From Donghicola mangrovi (lineage in GTDB: Bacteria > Pseudomonadota > Alphaproteobacteria > Rhodobacterales > Rhodobacteraceae), in contig NZ_JABCJE010000002.1 of NCBI RefSeq assembly GCF_013377535.1, positions 496,001 to 560,000 of the forward strand: a DNA stretch of 64,000 nt, given 5' to 3'. Positions within the stretch are counted from its first letter, which is position 1, and the number at the start of each line of letters is the position of its first letter. Below the pieces are notes generated by a model that was given only the letters and a program-made list of their open reading frames with translations, was not told where the DNA came from and did no database searches. This document shows, piece after piece, positions 7,583 to 16,111 of this stretch. Both the position numbers and the translations under genes were made by a program.

Positions 7583-9346
7583 TTACTCCGCGGCTTCAAT
7601 ATCTTCGAGGAAGATAGGCAATTGCATTTCAAATACAGCCCCGCCGCCTTCGGCATTGCGCGCAGTCAGGCGCCCGCCAAGGTCGGACACAATCCCCGAA
7701 GAGATCGCGAGGCCAAGCCCGACACCTTCGCCGGGCTGTTTGGTGGTGTAAAAAGGCTCGAACAGGTTATCGAGGTCCTCGATCCCGTGGCCGTTGTCCC
7801 GCACGGTCAGCGTGGCGGTTTCGCCCGCACTCAGCAGAACATCGACGCGGGGGTCACTGCGCCCGCCAACGGCATCCAGCGCGTTGCGCAGCAGGTTGAT
7901 CATCACCTGCTCGATCCGCACACGATCGCCCATGACGACAACGGAATTCTCGGGGACGACCTTTTCCAGCCGTACCCGCCCCTGACGCAGTTGCGGTTCC
8001 ATCATTGACAGGGCCGAGGACAAAGCCTCTTTTATATCAACGGGTTGGAACTGGTCGGAACCTTTGCGGGCATAGGATTTCAACTGCTTGGTGATTGCGC
8101 CCATCCGCTCGATCAGATCGTCGATCCGCTGGATTGAGGCCAGAGCCTCTTCGGCGCGGTTCCGGCTCAGCAGCAAACGCGCGCCCGCCAGATAGGTTTT
8201 CATCGCAGCGAGCGGCTGGTTCAATTCATGGCTCACGGCCGCCGACATTTCGCCCAAGGCGGCCAGTTTCGACGATTGCGCCAGCGATTGCTCGGTCACG
8301 GCCAGCGTTTCCTGCACCCGTTCCCGTTCGGCAATCTCGCGCTGCAGGCGCATGTTCAGGGCGCGCAACTCGGCGCTTTCCCGTTGGAACAGCGCCACTC
8401 GGGTCGCGTTCTTGCGGCTTAGGAAGTAGAACCCCAGCGCCAGAAATATCGCAAACCCCATGATTTCCAGCGCCAGAACGCCGTTCACTTTCTCGCGAAC
8501 GCTGGAGTAGTTGGTGTAGGTCACGATGTTCCAGCCGCGGAACGGGATACGGCCGGACAGGCGCATCACGGCCTCGCCCCGCAGATACACGTCGTCCACA
8601 TCCCCGGTCCATTCAGCGGTAGCCTGAAGCGCGCGCTCGATCGCGGTGGCGGCGGGTTGGCGTTTCAGAGCATCCGCCTCGCTCAAGCCGCGCCATTTGG
8701 GTTCGGTGGCCAGAATAATCTGGCCTTCGCTGTCGGTGACGATCACCGCGTCGGTGATGCCGGCCCAAGCGCTCTCGAATTTACCAAGATCGGCCTCGAC
8801 GACGATCACACCGATGGGCACGCCGCCCTCTTCGACGCGGCGAGAATAGGCAAAGACATAGGCGCCCGTAGGACGCATCGTCTTGGTAAACACGGTCCCG
8901 TTAGAGCGCAGAGCCTCGACAAAGTAGTTGGCGTTGCGGTGGGTGCTGCCCAGACGTTCCCGCGCGGTTGCGGCCACACTGCGACCATCACGGTCCAGCA
9001 GCATGATCGACGCGGCCCCGATTTCGTCCACGAACGAAATCAGACGTTGGGAACTGCGCGAGAAATCCGAGGAATTGAGCGCCCCGATCAAAGACGGGTC
9101 ACGGGCCAGAAGCTGGGGTACAATCGCGTTGCGGCGAAGCTCGCTCAGGAGCTGGCCGGAATAGAGCGCCAGACGCACTTCGGCACGATTGCGGGTGGTT
9201 TCGATGAACCGGGCGGTCAGCCAGGTTTTGGTGCCCCAAACAATCCCGACAGCCAGCAAAAGCAAAAGCGCCACCGCAATGCGCGTGATCCACACGCGCT
9301 TGCGATGACGCAAAGAACGAGGTTTTTTCCGGGCCGCCTGAGTCAT
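7583..9346 (-). CDS. dctB: DctB-like sensor histidine kinase
   Basis: The 587-residue inner-membrane kinase has a hydrophobic segment near residues 22-45 and another near 295-315. These bracket a periplasmic Cache-type sensor region with YVFAYSRRV and GVIVVEADLGKFESAW, as in DctB, which senses C4-dicarboxylates. A coiled coil (ELRALNMRLQREIAERERVQ) leads to the H-box AAVSHELNQPLAAMKTY. The ATPase boxes are NLLRNALDA, VRDNGHGI and GEGVGLGLAISSGIV. It precedes the response regulator by three bases, so the two form an operon. The TRAP genes at 27-30 kb are not adjacent, so its transporter target is unproven. Confidence 0.88.
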   Translation of the reverse strand: MTQAARKKPRSLRHRKRVWITRIAVALLLLLAVGIVWGTKTWLTARFIETTRNRAEVRLALYSGQLLSELRRNAIVPQLLARDPSLIGALNSSDFSRSSQRLISFVDEIGAASIMLLDRDGRSVAATARERLGSTHRNANYFVEALRSNGTVFTKTMRPTGAYVFAYSRRVEEGGVPIGVIVVEADLGKFESAWAGITDAVIVTDSEGQIILATEPKWRGLSEADALKRQPAATAIERALQATAEWTGDVDDVYLRGEAVMRLSGRIPFRGWNIVTYTNYSSVREKVNGVLALEIMGFAIFLALGFYFLSRKNATRVALFQRESAELRALNMRLQREIAERERVQETLAVTEQSLAQSSKLAALGEMSAAVSHELNQPLAAMKTYLAGARLLLSRNRAEEALASIQRIDDLIERMGAITKQLKSYARKGSDQFQPVDIKEALSSALSMMEPQLRQGRVRLEKVVPENSVVVMGDRVRIEQVMINLLRNALDAVGGRSDPRVDVLLSAGETATLTVRDNGHGIEDLDNLFEPFYTTKQPGEGVGLGLAISSGIVSDLGGRLTARNAEGGGAVFEMQLPIFLEDIEAAE

Positions 9347-9382
9347 GGAAAGACACTAAGGCAAGGGCCGGAAACCCTCAAG

Positions 9383-10051
9383 TCAAGCGGCGACCAGCCC
9401 CTCGACCAACGCGCGGAAAAGCGCCTGTCCGTCAGCACTTCCGTGGAGGGGTTCCATGGCGCGCTCGGGGTGCGGCATCATGCCAAGAACGCGGCGGTTC
9501 TCGGAGAAGACACCCGCGATATCACCAGCCGCCCCGTTGGGGTTGTCGGTGTAGGTGAACGCGATCTGACCCTCGCCCTGCAGACGGGCCAGAAGCTCGT
9601 CATCGGCGCGGAAGTTGCCATCATGGTGCGCGACCGGAACGACGATCTCCTGACCCTTGGCGTAGCCACGGGTAAAGGCGGTTTCGTTGTTCTCGACCTT
9701 CAGGGTGACGGGCTTGCACACGAACTTGAGGTTCTTGTTGCGGATCAGGGCGCCGGGAACCAGACGGGTTTCGGTCAGGACCTGAAAGCCGTTGCAGACA
9801 CCCAGAACGTAGCCACCGCGGTTCGCGTGGTCGATCACAGCGCGGCACACGGGCGAGTTCGCCGCAATCGCGCCACAACGCAGGTAGTCACCGAACGAGA
9901 AACCGCCGGGGATGCCGATGATATCGACATTCTCGGGCAGCTCCGCATCCTTGTGCCAGACGCGGGTCACTTCCGCGCCGACGCTCTCGAACGCTACCGC
10001 GAGGTCGCGGTCGCAGTTCGAACCGGGAAAGGTGATGACTGCTGCGCGCAT
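9383..10051 (-). CDS. purQ: Phosphoribosylformylglycinamidine synthase, glutaminase subunit
   Basis: The 222-residue class I glutamine amidotransferase gives ammonia to PurL in the fourth step of IMP synthesis, in complex with PurS and PurL. It starts [16 protein letters not shown]; the nucleophile cysteine is in [13 protein letters not shown] and the catalytic His-Glu pair in [13 protein letters not shown] 10051 overlaps the purS stop as TGATG, so the two are coupled. purL is not in the window. Confidence 0.97.
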   Translation of the reverse strand: MRAAVITFPGSNCDRDLAVAFESVGAEVTRVWHKDAELPENVDIIGIPGGFSFGDYLRCGAIAANSPVCRAVIDHANRGGYVLGVCNGFQVLTETRLVPGALIRNKNLKFVCKPVTLKVENNETAFTRGYAKGQEIVVPVAHHDGNFRADDELLARLQGEGQIAFTYTDNPNGAAGDIAGVFSENRRVLGMMPHPERAMEPLHGSADGQALFRALVEGLVAA

Positions 10052-10281
10052 CAGACCAGCTCGATCTCGTACTTTTCGATCACGGTGTTCGCCAGCAGCT
10101 GTTCGCACATCTGGGTCACGGTCTCTTCGGTGGTGCCTTCGGGCAGATCCAGATCGATCACTTTGCCCTGACGCACGTTGCCTACACCGTCAAAGCCCAA
10201 TGCACCAAGCGCGTGGCGTACAGCCTCGCCCTGCGGGTCCAGAACCCCTTCTTTCAGCATCACATGAACGCGCGCCTTCAT
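10051..10281 (-). CDS. purS: Phosphoribosylformylglycinamidine synthase subunit PurS
   Basis: The 76-residue protein matches PurS in size and pattern: [37 protein letters not shown], and a C-terminal EKYEIELV. PurS dimers bridge PurQ and PurL in the Gram-positive/alphaproteobacterial form of the enzyme. A GAGGAG lies before ATG 10281, and its stop overlaps purQ. Confidence 0.97.
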   Translation of the reverse strand: MKARVHVMLKEGVLDPQGEAVRHALGALGFDGVGNVRQGKVIDLDLPEGTTEETVTQMCEQLLANTVIEKYEIELV

Positions 10282-10305
10282 GGCAATCTCCTCGGCATCA
10301 TCGTT

Positions 10306-10327
10306 AAGGGGCGCCTGCCCCTTTTTT
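10306..10327. other. GC hairpin with T-run in the purC-purS gap
   Basis: AAGGGGC (10306-10312) and GCCCCTT (10317-10323) pair perfectly around a 4-base loop, and Ts follow on the plus strand. It would terminate plus-strand transcription, yet no plus-strand gene ends here. For the minus-strand genes it is a hairpin in the purS leader. Confidence 0.4.
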
Positions 10328-10348
10328 CTTTGCAGTAAAACTAAGAAT

Positions 10349-10372
10349 GACGCCGGACCCTTGCCCGGCGTC
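10349..10372 (-). terminator. Possible weak terminator after purC
   Basis: GACGCCGG (10349-10356) and CCGGCGTC (10365-10372) form a perfect 8-bp stem, 9 bases past the purC stop. On the minus strand ATTCTTAGTTTT follows, an imperfect T tract, so partial read-through into purS is likely. Confidence 0.5.
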
Positions 10373-10381
10373 CCCTTGCAG

Positions 10382-11143
10382 TCAGTTGATCGGGGTCGGT
10401 CCGGTGCCGTTGCCAGCTTGCTCGGGCATGATACCCAGACGACGCGCCACTTCGGCGTAAGCGTCGGTCAGGCTGCCCAGATCGCGGCGGAACACGTCCT
10501 TGTCCAGCTTCTGGCCGGTCTTCAGGTCCCACAGGCGGCAGCTGTCGGGGCTGATTTCGTCAGCCACAACCAGACGCTGGAAGTCACCTTCGTAGACGCG
10601 GCCGATCTCGATCTTGAAGTCCACCAGACGGATACCGACGGCCATCATCACACCCGACATGAAGTCGTTTACGCGCAGCGCGAGGCTGACGATATCGTCC
10701 ATGTCCTGCTGGCTGGCCCAACCAAAGGCCGCGATGTGCTCTTCGGTGACCAGCGGATCACCCAGAGCGTCGTCCTTGTAGCAGTACTCGACAATCGGGC
10801 GCGGCAGCGGGGTGCCTTCTTCGATGCCAAGACGCTTGGACAGCGAACCGGCGGCGTAGTTGCGAACGATGATCTCCAGCGGAATGATCTCGCAGGCACG
10901 CACCAACTGTTCGCGCATGTTCAGGCGACGAATAAAGTGGGTGGGGATGCCGATGTTGTTCAGGCCGGTCATAAAGAACTCGGAAAGGCGGTTGTTCAAA
11001 ACGCCTTTGCCATCGATCACATCTTTTTTCAGGGCGTTGAAGGCGGTCGCATCGTCCTTGAAATACTGGACCAGAGTGCCCGGCTCGGGGCCCTCGTACA
11101 GGATTTTTGCCTTGCCTTCGTAGATTTTCGTGCGACGTGCCAT
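10382..11143 (-). CDS. purC: SAICAR synthetase
   Basis: The 253-residue phosphoribosylaminoimidazole-succinocarboxamide synthase joins aspartate to CAIR in purine synthesis. It shows [17 protein letters not shown], the ATP-binding strand [11 protein letters not shown], the signature [17 protein letters not shown], and [10 protein letters not shown] near the end. ATG 11143 gives the usual family start and has GGAG upstream, although spaced about 14 bases. An in-frame extension upstream looks non-conserved. It heads the purC-purS-purQ cluster. Confidence 0.97.
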   Translation of the reverse strand: MARRTKIYEGKAKILYEGPEPGTLVQYFKDDATAFNALKKDVIDGKGVLNNRLSEFFMTGLNNIGIPTHFIRRLNMREQLVRACEIIPLEIIVRNYAAGSLSKRLGIEEGTPLPRPIVEYCYKDDALGDPLVTEEHIAAFGWASQQDMDDIVSLALRVNDFMSGVMMAVGIRLVDFKIEIGRVYEGDFQRLVVADEISPDSCRLWDLKTGQKLDKDVFRRDLGSLTDAYAEVARRLGIMPEQAGNGTGPTPIN

Positions 11144-11308
11144 GAGCTGTGTCGGTCTCCTGCTGTGGGCCCGAGAGGGGGGCCTTGATGCGCCCTCATA
11201 GAGCATGCCTTCAAATGTCGCAAGGTGGGGTCGAACCTATCCGTGCAGTCAGGCGGAATCAGGGCGCTAACATGCTACGCAAGTAATACATGGTAGAGGA
11301 GGTATTCC

Positions 11309-11635
11309 ATGGGACTTTTTGACGACCGCGAACGGGCCTACGAAAACCTGCACGCGCACGAACAAGAAAAAACGTTTCTCGTCTCTTCCCTGCGAAGCCG
11401 CATGATGGCTGCTTGGGCGGCAGACATCATGGGCAAAACCGGACAGGAGGCCGAGGACTATGTCCGTCAGGTGGTCCATGCCGAAATTGCCGACCGCAAC
11501 CACACCCAACATCCCAACACTCTACTGGATCGATTGTCCGAGGATCTGGGGGCCGCCATTAGCGCCGCCACCCTGAACCAGAAAATGGCCCTGATGACCA
11601 AAGAGGCGCAGGACCGCATCGAACGCGGAAACTGA
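11309..11635 (+). CDS. DUF1476 protein, F1-ATPase inhibitor zeta-like
   Basis: The 108-residue all-helical protein begins GLFDDRERAYENLHAHEQEK and continues SLRSRMMAAWAADIMGKTG. This pattern belongs to DUF1476, whose Paracoccus denitrificans member is the zeta subunit that blocks ATP hydrolysis by F1FO-ATPase. The FDDRERA segment is the N-terminal inhibitory stretch. A GAGGAGG Shine-Dalgarno precedes ATG 11309. It stands alone, divergent from purC. Whether this copy is the true zeta or a paralogue cannot be told from the window. Confidence 0.85.
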   Translation: MGLFDDRERAYENLHAHEQEKTFLVSSLRSRMMAAWAADIMGKTGQEAEDYVRQVVHAEIADRNHTQHPNTLLDRLSEDLGAAISAATLNQKMALMTKEAQDRIERGN

Positions 11636-11682
11636 ACCGGTCACAGGAATAATTTCCTTCTGAATGGAAAAAACTGTAAATC

Positions 11683-11747
11683 CGGTCTGGCGGCGCGGGG
11701 CTCATGATGTTTATGACAATTTCGCATTTGAACCCGCCGCCAGACCG
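11683..11747 (+). promoter_or_regulatory. Long inverted repeat in the leader of the homocysteine methyltransferase gene
   Basis: CGGTCTGGCGG (11683-11693) is perfectly complementary to CCGCCAGACCG (11737-11747). After a 2-base bulge, CGGG (11696-11699) pairs with CCCG (11733-11736). The loop is an AT-richer stretch of about 33 bases, and the ATG is 38 bases downstream. The position before a methionine-synthesis gene suggests RNA-level control, but I do not recognise it as any known SAM or SAH riboswitch class. Confidence 0.5.
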
Positions 11748-11785
11748 TGGCACCCGCAGTTTCAGGACACAGACAGGAATAGACT

Positions 11786-12802
11786 ATGACCGATGCGCTG
11801 ACCAAAATGCTTTCCGAACGCGACTGGCTGATGGCCGATGGCGCGACCGGAACCAACCTGTTCAACATGGGCCTGTCCTCGGGGGACGCGCCCGAGCTGT
11901 GGAACGCAGACCAGCCTGAAAACATCAAGAAGCTCTACAGCCTTGCCGTTCAGGCAGGCAGCGACCTGTTCCTGACCAACACCTTTGGCGGCAACGCCTC
12001 GCGTCTGAAGCTGCACAATGCGCAGGACCGCGTACGTGAACTCAACCGCCTTGGCGCCGCTCTGGGCCGCGAGGTGGCCGATGCCGCGGGCCGCACCGTG
12101 ATCGTGGCGGGCTCGGTTGGGCCGACTGGCGATATCATGGCGCCAATGGGCTCGCTGACCCACGAACTGGCGGTCGAGATGTTCCACGAGCAAGCCGAGG
12201 GCCTGAAAGAAGGCGGCGCGGACGTGCTGTGGCTGGAAACCATCTCTGCCCCCGAAGAATACAAAGCCGCCGCTGAGGCGTTCGCCCTGGCCGGTATGCC
12301 CTGGTGTGGCACCATGAGCTTTGACACCGCCGGCCGCACCATGATGGGCGTCACCAGCGCGTCGATGGTCGATATGGTCGAGGCCCTGCCCAACCGTCCG
12401 CTGGCGTTCGGCGCCAACTGCGGCGTCGGCGCGTCGGACCTGCTGCGCACCGTGGCGGGCTTTATCGCCCAAGGCACCGAGATCCCCGTCATCGCCAAGG
12501 GCAACGCGGGCATCCCCAAGTACCACGACGGCCACATCCACTATGACGGCACCCCCGAGCTGATGGGCCAGTACGCCGTTCTGGCACGCGACATGGGCGC
12601 CCGCATCATCGGCGGCTGCTGTGGCACCATGCCCGAGCACCTGAAAGCGATGCGCGAGGCGCTGGAAAACACACCCAAAGGCCCGCGTCCGACCCTCGAG
12701 GATATCGCCGAGAAAATGGGCGGTTTCTCTTCGGCAAGTGACGGCACCGGCGACGATTCCGACGCCCCTGCCCGTTCGCGCCGCAGCCGTCGTCGCAGCT
12801 AA
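11786..12802 (+). CDS. Homocysteine S-methyltransferase, substrate module of split methionine synthase
   Basis: The 338-residue TIM-barrel protein moves a methyl group to homocysteine. It shows LMADGATGTNLFNMG near the start, FLTNTFGGNASRL, and the zinc-thiolate ligands Cys212 (FGANCGVGAS) and Cys278/Cys279 (IGGCCGTMPE), as in betaine-homocysteine methyltransferase and the MetH N-domain. It ends in a basic Ser/Arg tail. The next gene is a corrinoid-binding protein, so this is probably the homocysteine part of a multi-protein B12-dependent methionine synthase, as described for Phaeobacter. Use of betaine or another donor is an alternative. AGGAA precedes the ATG. Confidence 0.85.
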   Translation: MTDALTKMLSERDWLMADGATGTNLFNMGLSSGDAPELWNADQPENIKKLYSLAVQAGSDLFLTNTFGGNASRLKLHNAQDRVRELNRLGAALGREVADAAGRTVIVAGSVGPTGDIMAPMGSLTHELAVEMFHEQAEGLKEGGADVLWLETISAPEEYKAAAEAFALAGMPWCGTMSFDTAGRTMMGVTSASMVDMVEALPNRPLAFGANCGVGASDLLRTVAGFIAQGTEIPVIAKGNAGIPKYHDGHIHYDGTPELMGQYAVLARDMGARIIGGCCGTMPEHLKAMREALENTPKGPRPTLEDIAEKMGGFSSASDGTGDDSDAPARSRRSRRRS

Positions 12803-12925
12803 ATCACATTCGTCGGTCACGCATTCGGGAATGTCGCAAACCGCGCAGCCCGAATGCCGATTTCCGACTTTTAGTACAGAAAAAGCAGGCCCTTCGGGCA
12901 TCATCAATTTGCAAGGATACGCGCC

Positions 12926-13624
12926 ATGTCGGAAGAAGACGACATCATCCTCTCGGAACTGAATGACGAGGAACTGGTCGAACAGATGATGGACGACCTC
13001 TATGACGGTCTCAAGGAAGAGATCGAAGAGGGCGTCAACATCCTGCTCGAGCGTGGCTGGACCCCCTATGACGTGCTGACCAAAGCTCTGGTTGCCGGCA
13101 TGACCATCGTGGGCCACGACTTCCGCGACGGTATCCTGTTCGTTCCCGAAGTGCTGCTGGCTGCCAACGCAATGAAGGGCGGCATGGCCATCCTGAAGCC
13201 CCTGCTGGCCGAAACCGGCGCGCCCCGCATGGGCAAAATGGTTATCGGCACCGTCAAGGGCGACATCCACGACATCGGCAAGAACCTGGTTGCCATGATG
13301 ATGGAAGGCGCAGGCTTCGAAGTGGTCGATCTGGGCATCAACAACGCAGTCGAGAAATACCTCGAGGCGCTGGAAACCGAAAAGCCCGAGATTCTGGGCA
13401 TGTCGGCACTGCTGACCACCACCATGCCCTACATGAAGGTTGTCATCGACACCCTGTCGGAAAAAGGCATCCGTGACGACTATATCGTTCTGGTGGGCGG
13501 CGCCCCCCTGAACGAAGAGTTCGGCAAGGCCATCGGTGCCGACGCCTACTGCCGTGACGCCGCTGTTGCTGTCGAAACCGCCAAGGAATTCGTCAGCCGC
13601 CGTCACAACCAGATGAACGGCTAA
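12926..13624 (+). CDS. Cobalamin (corrinoid)-binding methyl-carrier protein
   Basis: The 232-residue protein has an acidic N-terminal helical cap domain (to about residue 95, with VPEVLLAANAM) and a Rossmann-like B12 domain with KGDIHDIGKNLV, where His115 is the lower cobalt ligand (DxHxxG), then MSALLTTTM and VLVGGAPL. This is the methyl-carrier fold of MetH and of MtbC/MttC proteins. It follows the homocysteine methyltransferase by 123 bases with its own AAGGA. Together they suggest a split MetH; the folate-binding and reactivation modules are not in the window. A strong terminator follows. Confidence 0.9.
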   Translation: MSEEDDIILSELNDEELVEQMMDDLYDGLKEEIEEGVNILLERGWTPYDVLTKALVAGMTIVGHDFRDGILFVPEVLLAANAMKGGMAILKPLLAETGAPRMGKMVIGTVKGDIHDIGKNLVAMMMEGAGFEVVDLGINNAVEKYLEALETEKPEILGMSALLTTTMPYMKVVIDTLSEKGIRDDYIVLVGGAPLNEEFGKAIGADAYCRDAAVAVETAKEFVSRRHNQMNG

Positions 13625-13647
13625 TCCGGTTCGGATACCGCAACGTC

Positions 13648-13684
13648 AACGCCGTACAGCCCGTGCTGTGCGGCGTTTTCTTTT
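13648..13684 (+). terminator. Rho-independent terminator after the corrinoid protein gene
   Basis: AACGCCGTACAGC (13648-13660) and GCTGTGCGGCGTT (13665-13677) pair with a single mismatch around the loop CCGT, followed by TTTTCTTTT. Confidence 0.9.
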
Positions 13685-13699
13685 GGGAATTAGTTACCC

Positions 13700-13718
13700 G
13701 GTAATACTTTGGTCCGTA
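13700..13718 (+). promoter_or_regulatory. Upstream motif shared with the second Hint gene, copy 1
   Basis: GGTAATACTTTGGTCCGTA lies about 91 bases before the first Hint gene and closely matches GGTTAATACTTCGGGTCGTA at 14937-14956 before the second. Conservation in otherwise different spacers suggests a shared promoter element or operator. Confidence 0.45.
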
Positions 13719-13809
13719 AGCTAATTGTTGGGCCTTGGGTGGGTAAATCGTCCATGCTTGCAACCGTTTTTTCGATAAACGGCAGTGTAATCTTCAGGAC
13801 GATCCGGCT

Positions 13810-14889
13810 ATGGCCAATACCTTCAACGCGATCTATCTGGGCCAGTATGCGGTCATCGATCCGACCGAAGGCAACCAGTCGGCCGAGAACGCCGGTGCCC
13901 TAGTCGGGCTGACCTTTGGCGGCGAAGGTGCGCCGCTCTTGAACAACTTTGTCTCGATCTCTCCCAGTGGCGATCCGCAGGCCGAGTACGATCAGGACAA
14001 CAATCTACACAACGACCAGTTCTGGGTGAATAATACCTATCAGCTGACCTTTGATGCGATCGCGCAGTACAACGCCACGATCACCTATGTGGATGGCACC
14101 TCGGTCACGCAGCCCATCGCGATTTTTCAGGACACCAACGGCTATACCTTTATGGCGCCCTATGCGTCGGCCAGCCCCTATCAGGACGCGCTTGAGGCGC
14201 AGGGTATCCGCTCGGTGACGCTGACCAGTCTGGTGGCCGATACGTGGCTCGGGATGACCTCGACCCGCCAGACTTGGAACTACGCGACGTGCTTTACCAG
14301 CGGCGCCCTGATCGAGACAGCGCGCGGCCCCCGCGCCATCGAGGCGCTGCAGGTCGGCGACATGGTGCGGACGCTGGATCACGGGATGCAGGCGATCCGC
14401 TGGATCGGCGCGGCCCGCGTGGCCGCCAAGGGGGTCTTTGCGCCTGTGCACCTTCAGGCCGGCACTCTGGGCAACACCCGCCCCATCCGCCTGTCCCAAC
14501 AGCACCGCGTCCTGCTGACCGGCTGGCAAGTTGAACTGGTCGCCGGAGAGCCTGAAGCCCTGACCGCCGCCCGCAATCTGGTGAACGGCCGCGACATCAC
14601 CCTGCAAAGCGGGGGCTATGTGACCTACTATCACCTGATGTTCGACCGGCACGAGATTGTCTTTGCCGACGGTCTGGCCAGCGAAAGCTTCCACCCCGGT
14701 GAAGCGGCTTGGTCGATGCTCAGTGAACCCGCGCGGCTGGAAATTCTGGGGCTGTTTCCGGGGGTCAAGGCCTTTGGTCTGCCCTACTATGGCGGCGTGA
14801 CCCGCCCCGTGCTGAAGGCCCACGAAGCGCGGCTGGTCCGGTCGATGCAGACTGAGCCCGAAGCGCAGGTTCTGCAGATGGCGGTCTGA
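13810..14889 (+). CDS. Hint-domain protein, tandem copy 1
   Basis: The 359-residue protein has an N-terminal beta-rich domain (residues 1-160) with IDPTEGNQSAENAGALVG and FQDTNGYTFMAP, then a Hint_2 domain starting at the cysteine of ATCFTSGALIETARGPRAIE, with LQVGDMVRTLDHG and LSQQHRVLLTGW. Hint domains are the self-splicing or self-cleaving fold of inteins and hedgehog proteins. Here the Cys-Phe-Thr start is typical of a Rhodobacterales family of unknown function. There is no signal peptide; related proteins are often secreted by type I systems (inference). A paralogue follows directly. The N-terminal domain may be the cargo or an attachment domain. Confidence 0.8.
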   Translation: MANTFNAIYLGQYAVIDPTEGNQSAENAGALVGLTFGGEGAPLLNNFVSISPSGDPQAEYDQDNNLHNDQFWVNNTYQLTFDAIAQYNATITYVDGTSVTQPIAIFQDTNGYTFMAPYASASPYQDALEAQGIRSVTLTSLVADTWLGMTSTRQTWNYATCFTSGALIETARGPRAIEALQVGDMVRTLDHGMQAIRWIGAARVAAKGVFAPVHLQAGTLGNTRPIRLSQQHRVLLTGWQVELVAGEPEALTAARNLVNGRDITLQSGGYVTYYHLMFDRHEIVFADGLASESFHPGEAAWSMLSEPARLEILGLFPGVKAFGLPYYGGVTRPVLKAHEARLVRSMQTEPEAQVLQMAV

Positions 14890-14936
14890 CCACATCCAGT
14901 AAGTTAATTCAAACTTACCTAAATTACGCCACAATT

Positions 14937-14979
14937 GGTTAATACTTCGGGTCGTACGAGTTATCCTTTCGTACGAGTT
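14937..14979 (+). promoter_or_regulatory. Upstream motif copy 2 and 17-bp-spaced direct repeat
   Basis: GGTTAATACTTCGGGTCGTA (14937-14956) repeats the motif found before the first Hint gene. TCGTACGAGTT occurs twice, at 14952-14962 and 14969-14979, each with a CGTACG palindrome, ending 7 bases before the ATG. Two half-sites on one DNA face could bind a dimeric regulator. Confidence 0.5.
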
Positions 14980-14986
14980 CCGGACT

Positions 14987-16087
14987 ATGGCAACCACGTT
15001 CAACGTTCTGTTTCTGGGTCAGTTGGCCAGCATCGACCCCACCGAGGGGAACGATACTGCGGAAAACGCCGGTGCCTTGGTCGGGATGACATTCGGTGCC
15101 AAGGGCGACCCCCTGTCCGATGATATCTACACGTTTTCAAAGAACAGGACGACGAACGCGATCTATCGCATGAACAACTCGGGGCGGAATGCCTATGACA
15201 CGTTCAACGTCAATTACAACGGCACCAACTATACGCTGCAGCTGGATGCGACGGTTACCTACAACGCTCTGATCACTTACTCGGACGGGACCACGGCAAC
15301 CATCACCGCCGTCGTGTTTCAGGACACCAACGGTTACACGTTTGTTGCGCCCGAATATTCGGCCAACGCCGATCAGGCCGCGCTCGAGGCCAAGGCGATC
15401 CGGTCGATCACGCTGCTTTCGCTCGAGAATGACACCTACTCGGGGATGAACGAGAGCCGCGAGACGTGGAACTATGTCGCCTGCTTTACCAAGGGCACCC
15501 TGATCGACACCATCGACGGCCCCCGCGCGATCGAGACCCTGAAAGCCGGTGATCTGGTCTGGACGCTGGATGATGGCTTCCAGCCCCTGCGCTGGATCGG
15601 CAGCAAACAGGTTGTCGGGATCGGTGATCTGGCTCCGGTCTTCTTTCAGGCGGGCGCATTGGGGGTGGATCGGGACATCATGGTGTCCCCCAATCACCGC
15701 ATGTACCTCTCGGGTGGCGCCGTTGCCCTGCACACGGGCAGTGATGACGCGCTGGCCATGGCCAAGCATCTGGTGAACGGGGCCGAAGTGCGCCGCGTCG
15801 CGAAGCCCTCGGTCACCTATGTGCACATGATGTTCGACCGCCACCAGATCGTGCGCGCCAACGGCATTCTGTCCGAAAGTTTTCACCCCGGGGATTACGC
15901 GTTGGATGCGGTCGGTGCAGCCTGCCGCGAAGAGATCCTGACCCTGTTCCCGCAACTGGTCAGCCAGCCCGAGAGCTATGGCAGCGTCGCACGCTGTGCG
16001 ATGAAAAAGCACGAGGTTGCCGCAATCCTGCGTGATGTAGTCGTGCCCTCGTCTTGGAACCGATCGGAATTTGACCTAGCGTGCTGA
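14987..16087 (+). CDS. Hint-domain protein, tandem copy 2
   Basis: The 366-residue paralogue of the preceding gene shares IDPTEGNDTAENAGALVG, FQDTNGYTFVAPE and the Hint start ACFTKGTLIDTIDGPRAIE, then LKAGDLVWTLDDG, SPNHRMYLSG and MFDRHQIVRANG. The N-terminal domains diverge most between residues 35 and 75, which carry few charged and many Asn/Thr residues, as in secreted or surface proteins. No signal peptide and no clear Shine-Dalgarno are seen. The C-terminal tail differs, ending SSWNRSEFDLAC. The function is unknown. Confidence 0.8.
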   Translation: MATTFNVLFLGQLASIDPTEGNDTAENAGALVGMTFGAKGDPLSDDIYTFSKNRTTNAIYRMNNSGRNAYDTFNVNYNGTNYTLQLDATVTYNALITYSDGTTATITAVVFQDTNGYTFVAPEYSANADQAALEAKAIRSITLLSLENDTYSGMNESRETWNYVACFTKGTLIDTIDGPRAIETLKAGDLVWTLDDGFQPLRWIGSKQVVGIGDLAPVFFQAGALGVDRDIMVSPNHRMYLSGGAVALHTGSDDALAMAKHLVNGAEVRRVAKPSVTYVHMMFDRHQIVRANGILSESFHPGDYALDAVGAACREEILTLFPQLVSQPESYGSVARCAMKKHEVAAILRDVVVPSSWNRSEFDLAC

Positions 16088-16111
16088 TCCAATAGCAATG
16101 CAAGGTGCCCT

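Noticed and set aside
11641-11785. A SAM-II or SAM/SAH riboswitch before the homocysteine methyltransferase gene
   Set aside because: The expected conserved core sequences are not visible, so only an unassigned stem-loop is reported.
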